A stretch of 27,866 bases of DNA from JAIRMO01 sp046533115 (GTDB taxonomy: Bacteria > Spirochaetota > Spirochaetia > Treponematales > Breznakiellaceae). The stretch covers positions 1 to 27,866 of the forward strand of contig NZ_JAJQRC010000040.1 in NCBI RefSeq assembly GCF_046533115.1, written 5' to 3'. The notes beneath the pieces are model-generated. The model searched no databases, had not been told where the DNA came from, and was given only the letters and a program-made list of their open reading frames with translations. Within the stretch, counting starts at the first letter, position 1; each line of letters opens with the position of its first letter. Of the stretch, positions 23,277 to 27,866 are shown in pieces. The translations under genes and the position numbers were made by a program.

Positions 23277-23315
23277 GCCATTGCTAAAATCATAAAAAAC
23301 ATTGCAAAAATCACC
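23277..23315. repeat. 39-bp imperfect repeat, copy 1
   Basis: This matches 26651-26689 at 36 of 39 positions (gccattg, then aaaatcat, then aaaaacattgcaaaaatcacc). In this copy the repeat supplies the TTGCAA -35 element of the AraC-type regulator's promoter. Confidence 0.65.
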
Positions 23316-23330
23316 TACCCATCGTATAAT
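23302..23330 (+). promoter_or_regulatory. Promoter of the AraC-type regulator (possible leaderless mRNA)
   Basis: TTGCAA (23302-23307) and TATAAT (23325-23330) are 17 bp apart. The ATG begins 8 bases after the -10 box and has no Shine-Dalgarno site, so the mRNA is predicted to have almost no leader. Confidence 0.65.
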
Positions 23331-23338
23331 AGTACCCT

Positions 23339-24172
23339 ATGGATACTAAGAACCATATCATTCATAGCGACCATCTGGATGTATGGAATAATGAAAGCGA
23401 TATGGGGCCCGGCGTGGATTTTCAATCCCATATCCATGCGGACTATGAAATTATCTATGTTTTCAGCGGGGATGTGGAACTCTATTTGGAAGAGTATAAG
23501 TACCCGCTGGTGGCGGAAAGCCTGTTCCTCTTGCCGCCGAACAATTTCCATGGCTGGAAACCGCTTTCCTTCCGCTTATACCACCGGGTCTCGGTTCTTT
23601 TTATGCCGGAAGTGTTTGATCCTGCGGAACAATCGCTTTTTTTAAAACTGTTTAATGCGGGCCCCCAGTTTTTCCCCAATACTTCCTCCAGAAATATCAA
23701 TTTTTATATTACGGCCCTGCTGGAATGTAAGAACATGGAACAGCCCCTGCAAAAAATCGCCCTCAAGAGCCGGCTGGTCTCCCTGCTTTCGGAGATAACC
23801 CTGTTGCATTCCCAGTACACCCGGGAACCGGCCTTTAACGACAAACGTATTTTGGGGGTGCTTAAATATCTGGAAGAACATCTGCGGGATGACCTGAGCC
23901 TGGAGTATATCGCCCGGCGGTTCAGTATCAGCAAGAACTATCTTAACCTTCTCTTTCGCCAAACCACGGGAACCACGGTCAATCATTATATCAGGGCAAA
24001 ACGTTTGGGTTTGGCCCGGCAGGAAATTTTGAAGGGCGCCGACATGCAGGAGGCCGCCTACCGGGTAGGCTTTAATGATTACTCGAATTTTTACCGGGCC
24101 TATAAATCCTTTTACGGCTCCATGCCCTCGGCCTTCGGCAAAAGCATTACCACAAAGAATCTCCCCGCATAG
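23339..24172 (+). CDS. AraC-family transcriptional regulator with N-terminal cupin
   Basis: The protein has 277 residues. The N-terminal half is a cupin-type sensing domain (FQSHIHADYEIIYVFSGDVEL, then LFLLPPNNFHGWKP). The C-terminal 100 residues carry two helix-turn-helix motifs: LSLEYIARRFSISKNYLNLLFRQ-type first helix pair, and MQEAAYRVGFNDYSNFYRAYKSFYG, the AraC signature. It probably binds a small ligand and activates nearby or distant genes, commonly sugar or transport genes. No target is evident; the genes around it face away or are unrelated. A family A repeat follows directly. Confidence 0.92.
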   Translation: MDTKNHIIHSDHLDVWNNESDMGPGVDFQSHIHADYEIIYVFSGDVELYLEEYKYPLVAESLFLLPPNNFHGWKPLSFRLYHRVSVLFMPEVFDPAEQSLFLKLFNAGPQFFPNTSSRNINFYITALLECKNMEQPLQKIALKSRLVSLLSEITLLHSQYTREPAFNDKRILGVLKYLEEHLRDDLSLEYIARRFSISKNYLNLLFRQTTGTTVNHYIRAKRLGLARQEILKGADMQEAAYRVGFNDYSNFYRAYKSFYGSMPSAFGKSITTKNLPA

Positions 24173-24189
24173 AGACACAGGAGAAATTC

Positions 24190-24345
24190 ACCACGAACGA
24201 CACGAACATCACGAACTTTTGCTTCGATATTCCGGAATTGATACCTGAATTCTCTTCTTTGTTCGTGGGAAAGCAAGAAAGAACTACCGGTGAAAACGCC
24301 AATTTGTCTTTGTTTCTGTTCGTGTGGTTCGTGTGGTTCGTGGTT
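24190..24345. repeat. Dispersed repeat family A, long palindromic copy
   Basis: Its left end ACCACGAAC (24190-24198) and right end GTTCGTGGT are inverse copies. The core ttttgcttcgatattcc with gaatt and atacctgaa matches 7348-7380. Extra sequence (about 24268-24318) expands the centre compared with the 7318 copy. It is followed by gcgtaacatgag at 24368-24379, as the 7318 copy is on the other strand. It fills the gap between the AraC gene and the small membrane protein gene. Confidence 0.7.
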
Positions 24346-24382
24346 AAAATCTCTTCTTGGGACCCTTGCGTAACATGAGATA

Positions 24383-24517
24383 CTAACTCCGCTTAATCCA
24401 TTTTGAGATGATCATCATTATTACCGCAATACCGCCGCATACGATAAAAAGGCCCAGCATTCCTTTCCACATAATGTCGAGGGATGCAAATATATCGTGC
24501 AAAACCGTTTCATTCAT
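24383..24517 (-). CDS. 44-residue membrane microprotein, OadG-like small subunit candidate
   Basis: Read on the minus strand from ATG 24515-24517 to TAG 24383-24385, this encodes 44 residues. AAAGGAG lies about 9 bases upstream. A short acidic/polar N-terminus (MNETVLHDIFASLDIMWKGM) precedes one membrane helix (LGLFIVCGGIAVIMMIISKW) and a basic end (IKRS). It begins 58 bp after the stop of the sodium-pump decarboxylase beta subunit on the same strand. Sodium-pumping decarboxylases have a small single-helix gamma subunit (OadG-type) that stabilises the complex, and size, topology and position fit. Sequence similarity is too short to prove it. Confidence 0.65.
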   Translation of the reverse strand: MNETVLHDIFASLDIMWKGMLGLFIVCGGIAVIMMIISKWIKRS

Positions 24518-24575
24518 TTACCGCGCTCCTTTACCCGGGGGTTCACCCGCAAAATCTCCGCCCGCCTTTTGGGGC

Positions 24576-25715
24576 TCATAAATACCGGACAATCAGACTC
24601 AAAACCAGTCCGCTGGCCGCCACCGAGGCGATTTGTCCCGAAACATTCGCGCTGACCGCGTGCATCAGGAAAATGTTGGTGGGGTCCTCTTTAAGCGCGA
24701 GCTTTTGAATAACCCGGGAGGACATGGGAAAGGCGGAAATTCCCGCCGCCCCTATCATGGGGTTTATCTTCTTCTTTAAAAACAGGTTGAGGAATTTGGT
24801 AAAGAGCACCCCGCCGACGGTATCAAGGATAAAGGCAAAAAGCCCCAGGGCGAGTATTTTAAGGGTATCCGCCGTGATGAATTCTTCCGCCTTAAGGGTA
24901 AAGGCAATGGTGATGCCCAGCAGCAGGGTGATCAGGTTGGAGAGGCTTTTTTGCGCCGTTTCAGAGAGGGATTCCAATACCCCGCATTCCCGGATAAGGT
25001 TGCCGAACATCAGAAAGCCGATGAGGGCCACTGCGGAGGGGGAGATAAAGCCCACGATGACGGTTACGGCAATGGGGAAAATAATCTTCAATATCCGGGG
25101 GATCTCCGTACTTGGCACGGGGTCCATTCGGATCATCCGCTCTTTTTTGGTGGTGGTAAGCTTTATGGCGAAGGGCTGGATGATCGGCACCAGGGACATA
25201 TAGGAGTAGGCCGTTACCGCGATAGGCCCCAAATACGTTGAACGAAGCACCTGGGAAACCAGGATGGTGGTGGGCCCGTCCGCCGCGCCGATAATGCCTA
25301 TGGCCGCCGCATCCTTTAAGCTGAAGCCCAGGATGCAGGAAAGGGTTATGGTCGCGAAAATACCGAAGTGGGCGGCCGCGCCAAAGAGAAAATACACCGG
25401 CCGCGAAAGCAGGGGCGAAAAATCTATCATCGCCCCGATACCGATAAAGAGGAGCAGGGGCATTACCTCGGAGGCGCCGACTCCCTTTTCAAAAAGCCAC
25501 TGGATTACCCCGTGGGTCTCCCCGATGCCGGGCATAACCTGATTGAGGACCCCGCTTAACGGCAAATTGACCAGGATCGCCCCGAAGCCCATGGGCATGA
25601 GCAATGCCGGCTCGTATTCTTTCGCTATCCCCAAATAGATAAGCGTCAGGCCGATACCAAACATGATGATCTGCTTCCAGCCCAACGCGAGAAAACCTTC
25701 CAATAGAAATTCCAT
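24576..25715 (-). CDS. oadB: Sodium ion-translocating decarboxylase, beta subunit
   Basis: The protein has 379 residues, mostly membrane helices, with AAGGAAGAG before the ATG. It shows the beta-subunit signatures GIGAMIDFSPLL, IGIIGAADGPTTI (sodium-coupling Asp) and IGAAGISAFPMSSRV. In the oxaloacetate, glutaconyl-CoA or methylmalonyl-CoA decarboxylases this subunit decarboxylates carboxybiotin and pumps sodium ions outward. The alpha carboxyltransferase and the biotin carrier are not in the window, so the actual substrate is unknown. A small gamma-like protein is encoded just downstream. Confidence 0.93.
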   Translation of the reverse strand: MEFLLEGFLALGWKQIIMFGIGLTLIYLGIAKEYEPALLMPMGFGAILVNLPLSGVLNQVMPGIGETHGVIQWLFEKGVGASEVMPLLLFIGIGAMIDFSPLLSRPVYFLFGAAAHFGIFATITLSCILGFSLKDAAAIGIIGAADGPTTILVSQVLRSTYLGPIAVTAYSYMSLVPIIQPFAIKLTTTKKERMIRMDPVPSTEIPRILKIIFPIAVTVIVGFISPSAVALIGFLMFGNLIRECGVLESLSETAQKSLSNLITLLLGITIAFTLKAEEFITADTLKILALGLFAFILDTVGGVLFTKFLNLFLKKKINPMIGAAGISAFPMSSRVIQKLALKEDPTNIFLMHAVSANVSGQIASVAASGLVLSLIVRYL

Positions 25716-25756
25716 AACTCTTCCTTATGAGTATTTTACCTGCAAAATAATATCAT

Positions 25757-25770
25757 AAGGCGGCCGCCTT
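25757..25770 (-). terminator. Palindrome between cupin and oadB genes, possible weak terminator
   Basis: AAGGCGGCCGCCTT is a perfect palindrome, followed on the minus strand by an AT-rich stretch ending in TTTT. It could separate the cupin transcript from oadB. Confidence 0.3.
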
Positions 25771-25797
25771 GTCAGGGGGATAGCCCGGGAGCCCCCG

Positions 25798-26151
25798 CTA
25801 CTCCACAAAATCCTCCCGCATGGGGGTAAAAAAATCCACCAGCACCCCTGTTTCCAGGCATACACAGCCGTGCGGTACCCCGTTTTGCTTGCAGAGGGTA
25901 TCCCCCGGCCCCACTTCCCGGACTTCGTCCCCAATGGTAAAACGAAACCGGCCGGAGACGACATAGGTAATCTGGGTATGGGGGTGACTATGCATGGCGC
26001 CCACCGCCCCCGCCTCAAAGGCGTTTTCCGCGCACATCATGGCATCGCAAAACCCCAGAATCTTCCGAACCACCCCCGGAGCGGTTTCCTCGCCCTGAAT
26101 GTCCCGGTAAAATACCCATTGCTGATCTTTGTGGTCTATTTTCATATTCAT
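25798..26151 (-). CDS. Single-domain cupin protein
   Basis: The protein has 117 residues. Cupin motif 1 is GAVGAMHSHPHTQITYVVSGRF, with three His and downstream Gly, and motif 2 is PGDTLCKQNGVPHGCVCLETG. The metal ligands H-x-H and the later His are present. Small cupins bind metal and act as isomerases, dioxygenases or sensors; no specific function can be assigned. I start at the ATG at 26149-26151 (MNMKIDHKDQQW). The frame is open to 26367, but that part is a low-complexity Arg/Pro/Ser stretch and contains a GC palindrome. No clear ribosome site precedes the chosen ATG. Confidence 0.8.
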   Translation of the reverse strand: MNMKIDHKDQQWVFYRDIQGEETAPGVVRKILGFCDAMMCAENAFEAGAVGAMHSHPHTQITYVVSGRFRFTIGDEVREVGPGDTLCKQNGVPHGCVCLETGVLVDFFTPMREDFVE

Positions 26152-26238
26152 TACAGAAGGGGGGCGCTCTTTCCGAACCGTAATTCTAAGCGCCGCTTCC
26201 CTGTCGCGCCCCCCTATGTCGCACTTCGTTGCTCCATA

Positions 26239-26255
26239 CCCCCCGAATCGGGGGG
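26239..26255. other. Perfect GC palindrome upstream of the cupin gene
   Basis: CCCCCCGA and TCGGGGGG flank a single A. It sits in otherwise featureless DNA between the cupin start and the TRAP remnant. It could be a terminator stem of the decayed gene upstream or an operator. Confidence 0.4.
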
Positions 26256-26281
26256 AAGTTCCCGCTAATCTACCGGATGCC

Positions 26282-26437
26282 TTAGTTGGTCTCCCGGACC
26301 CGCCGGATGATGTCCGCATAGGACGCATAGGCCGGCTGCTGATAGAGGGGCGCCAGGGCGTCCTCAAAGAGCTTGTGCTGGGCCGGCGTCAATTCGGTGA
26401 TGATGGAGCCGGAGTCCCGGGCCTGCTTTTCGTATGG
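26282..26437 (-). pseudogene. C-terminal remnant of a TRAP transporter solute-binding protein (DctP-like)
   Basis: On the minus strand about 50 codons remain: YEKQARDSGSIITELTPAQH, followed by KLFEDALAPLYQQPAYASYA and a short end before TAA. The ELTP-x-Q-x-x-F-x-x-A-x-x-P-x-Y pattern is typical of the last helix of DctP periplasmic binding proteins. A TGA directly precedes the first codon, and no signal peptide or upstream body of the protein exists here. The break point near 26440 adjoins DNA with IS-like traces. Confidence 0.6.
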
Positions 26438-26650
26438 TCAGGACGATATGGATCTTATTTAAACCAAAGTGTCCTCTACCATCGGCTGGTTTTGGACAAG
26501 CTCATGGAAAAAACGGTCAAACGTCCTTTTTTTTTCTAAACCCCCTGGGATTGGTCCAACAACTAAAATGGTGGAATAACCTGAGACTACTGCACCCCCC
26601 TTGATTTATACAACCAACTCGATTCATTATAAAATTGATTTCCCCCAAGC

Positions 26651-26689
26651 GCCATTGTCAAAATCATCAAAAACATTGCAAAAATCACC
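26651..26689. repeat. 39-bp imperfect repeat, copy 2
   Basis: It matches 23277-23315 at 36 of 39 positions. Here it lies in decayed DNA between the TRAP and transposase remnants. No recognisable gene is present from 26450 to 26730. Confidence 0.6.
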
Positions 26690-26730
26690 ATGCCGGGGTC
26701 CATGGATAGCCGCTGGTACCGGCTAAAGGA

Positions 26731-26829
26731 CGGGTGGAGCGGAACCACGGGGTTGACCAGGACCGGCTGGTGAAAGAGTTACGCCTGGCTGGTATCTCGA
26801 CCATTCCGGAGGCAAACACGTTCCTCTGA
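26731..26829 (+). pseudogene. C-terminal remnant of an ISNCY/IS1202-type transposase
   Basis: This plus-strand frame encodes RVERNHGVDQDRLVKELRLA then GISTIPEANTFL before TGA. The phrase H-G-V-D-Q-D-R-L-V-K-E-L-R-L-x-G-I-S-T-x-x-E-A-N matches my recollection of the C-terminal part of ISNCY-type integrase-fold transposases. Only about 32 codons remain and no start exists. The following gtgacatttctattgg (26831-26846) could be an old IS end. Confidence 0.55.
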
Positions 26830-26872
26830 TGTGACATTTCTATTGGTCGTTGACATGAGGCATTACGAGTAG

Positions 26873-26899
26873 TTGACAAATTATAACATTGACTATAAA
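26873..26899 (+). promoter_or_regulatory. Candidate promoter of the AT-rich membrane protein gene
   Basis: TTGACA (26873-26878) and TATAAA (26894-26899) are 15 bp apart, shorter than ideal. A second TATAAT at 26901-26906 is badly spaced. The ATG follows at 26942 behind GGGGGTG. Confidence 0.4.
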
Positions 26900-26941
26900 A
26901 TATAATATTCGAAATTTCAGGAAAACTATAGGGGGTGATTT

Positions 26942-27589
26942 ATGAGTGATTTAGAAACTAGTGGAAACAAATGGAAAGAGAAATTTGTTGCAAATACTAA
27001 AAATCCTTTTTTCACTTTTTCAAAGCCATATTTGGATTTTATTGGCAAAGGAAAAATTTTCAGCCTTGTGTATTTCGTAATGGCGGTGATAAACTTGTTT
27101 CTTCCCTTTCTGATTATTTTCAAGGTCGCCGATTCAGGATTTTTTAGCTATGGGGGAAAATTTACTGTCGCTTTCATCTTTTCATGGCTGGTTGTCGCTT
27201 TTGCTTGTTGGATCGGATTTCAATTATGGTGGGATAGACGAAAAACAGTCACTAATATCGCCACATCCGAATTTATCGCAACGCCAATTTTCTCAGAAAT
27301 ACTACAAACATTCGGAGAATGGTTGGGAACAGTGATAGGTATTATTGGAGCAGGTGTTGGACTAATAGCCTCAATTTTTCTAGGCGAAGACGCAAATTAT
27401 CTTTTTAAGGTGATTGGCCTGGGGTTTATGAGTTTTGGGGTGTTGGCAGTAATTATCGGACCAATTATTGGTTTTTTTATTATTATCATATTCCGTTTTC
27501 TTGCAGAACAATTGAGGATATTGGCCGCACTTGCCAACAATACAAAAGAAATTGCAACGAATATTAAAAACAATGCAAACGGCGCATAG
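26942..27589 (+). CDS. AT-rich multi-pass membrane protein of unknown function, possible cassette gene
   Basis: The protein has 215 residues, with GGGGGTG at 26930-26937. About four membrane helices are predicted: IFSLVYFVMAVINLFLPFLI (about 39-58), FTVAFIFSWLVVAFACWIGF (about 74-93), WLGTVIGIIGAGVGLIASIF (about 127-146) and VIGLGFMSFGVLAVIIGPII (about 156-190 with its continuation). The N-terminus and C-terminus are polar; the tail (LANNTKEIATNIKNNANGA) looks helical. I do not recognise the family. It is AT-rich like the helicase cassette and unlike the rest of the window. Its last codons and 3' flank (aacggcgcata, then g, then caggactgt) match the helicase gene's end with one mismatch, so it may have come from the same cassette pool. 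Confidence 0.75.
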   Translation: MSDLETSGNKWKEKFVANTKNPFFTFSKPYLDFIGKGKIFSLVYFVMAVINLFLPFLIIFKVADSGFFSYGGKFTVAFIFSWLVVAFACWIGFQLWWDRRKTVTNIATSEFIATPIFSEILQTFGEWLGTVIGIIGAGVGLIASIFLGEDANYLFKVIGLGFMSFGVLAVIIGPIIGFFIIIIFRFLAEQLRILAALANNTKEIATNIKNNANGA

Positions 27590-27598
27590 CAGGACTGT
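27577..27598 (+). repeat. attC-like inverse core and inner arm at the end of the membrane protein gene
   Basis: AACGGCGCATA-G-CAGGACTGT here matches the minus-strand sequence AACGGCGCATA-A-CAGGACTGT at the helicase end (9061-9041) at all but one position. In both genes the stop codon is inside it. The mismatch changes the inverse core from CATAAC to CATAGC. No matching inner arm or right core was found downstream, so it is a half-site at most. Confidence 0.6.
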
Positions 27599-27729
27599 GG
27601 CATTGTTTAAGTCCGCAGCTTTGTCGTTGCACCGAAGAACCCGCTCACCGGTTCGCGGGGAGATCCGTTGCGCGGGGAATTTGTTGGGTATTTTTTGCAA
27701 AAAAATATTCCGCGTAAAGGAGATTTTTT

Positions 27730-27801
27730 ATGGAGCAAACAGAGGAAACTAACACCGCCCGGTTGTTGAACAACGTTAGGACCCGCGCAGAAATAACATG
27801 A
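27730..27801 (+). CDS. 23-residue ORF with strong ribosome site, probably a truncated gene start
   Basis: AAAGGAG at 27716-27722 sits 7 bases before the ATG, an ideal arrangement. The peptide MEQTEETNTARLLNNVRTRA ends EIT at a TGA that lies inside a perfect hairpin (27790-27821). It is polar, with no membrane segment or known motif. It may be the 5' end of a gene cut off by insertion of the palindromic DNA, or a leader peptide. Confidence 0.3.
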   Translation: MEQTEETNTARLLNNVRTRAEIT

Positions 27802-27866
27802 CCGATTGGTCATGTTATTTCCTTATTGCATAAGCAATTAGAATAAAATGCATGGCATTTTATTCT
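27790..27866. repeat. Cluster of palindromes at the window end
   Basis: GAAATAACATGACC (27790-27803) pairs exactly with 27808-27821 around GATT. ATTGC-ATAA-GCAAT follows at about 27824-27837. AGAATAAAATGC (27840-27851) pairs exactly with 27855-27866 around ATG. The last arm touches the window edge, so the array may continue. None has a clear T-tract. Confidence 0.65.

Noticed and set aside
25725..26018. ORF overlapping the cupin gene in another frame
   Set aside because: The cupin frame has both conserved motifs; this frame is Arg/Pro/Trp-rich with no recognisable family.
27582..27780. A complete second attC ending at GTTAGGA (27774-27780)
   Set aside because: The spacing would be like the helicase attC, but no downstream inner arm complementary to GGACTGTGG was found, and the core does not pair with CATAGC. 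Only the left half-site is claimed.

Overview
The window looks like the chromosome of a spirochaete, most likely a treponeme. This is inferred from gene content rather than proven: there is a bactofilin / M23 peptidase / YaaR / RicT operon, a CsgG-like TPR lipoprotein, a sodium-pump decarboxylase beta subunit and many short dispersed 'ttcgtgtggttcgtggtt' repeats. Most genes are GC-rich with good Shine-Dalgarno sites. Two genes (9051-11456 and 26942-27589) are strikingly AT-rich and look imported. No rRNA, tRNA or CRISPR array was seen.

Layout. 1-630: 5' part of an Rpn/YhgA-type PD-(D/E)XK nuclease (minus). 864-1970: secreted protein of unknown function. 1989-2984: 2-hydroxyacid dehydrogenase (minus). 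3214-6237: envelope/cell-shape operon of M23 peptidase, bactofilin, YaaR and RicT behind a near-consensus promoter. 6234-7229: trpS (minus). 7722-11874: a TPR lipoprotein gene split by a 2,668-bp insertion. 12182-17622: minus-strand sulfur-amino-acid cluster (cystathionine synthase/lyase, cystine-type ABC transporter, dapF, D-cysteine desulfhydrase), resembling the E. coli fliY-tcyL-tcyN-dcyD set with dapF added. 17745-23256: Na/Pi cotransporter, dihydroorotase, a VWA-like secreted protein and OMP decarboxylase. 23339-24172: AraC regulator. 24383-26151: cupin, oadB-type sodium pump subunit and a 44-residue OadG-like membrane microprotein. 26282-26829: decayed DNA (TRAP transporter tail, IS transposase tail). 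26942-27589: AT-rich four-helix membrane protein, followed by a tiny ORF and a cluster of perfect palindromes.

Main discovery. The insertion at 8882-11549 has the anatomy of an integron gene cassette. It has one promoter-bearing ORF (an SF1 helicase with an N-terminal coiled coil), whose stop codon lies inside an attC-like element of about 180 bp. The element has paired outer core sites (GCGCATAAC / GTTATGTGC) and inner arms with a single unpaired base. Removing exactly 8882-11549 (cut G^TT on the minus strand) restores the TPR reading frame as Asp-Ala-Tyr-Asn-Asn-Arg-Gly. This looks like a cassette captured at a non-canonical site (GTTATACGC) inside a coding TPR repeat, with no integrase in view. 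The same inverse-core/inner-arm sequence, with one mismatch, ends the AT-rich membrane protein gene at 27589, so that gene may also be cassette-derived. The helicase is a reasonable candidate for an undescribed defence or nucleic-acid-processing gene, but that function is inference only.
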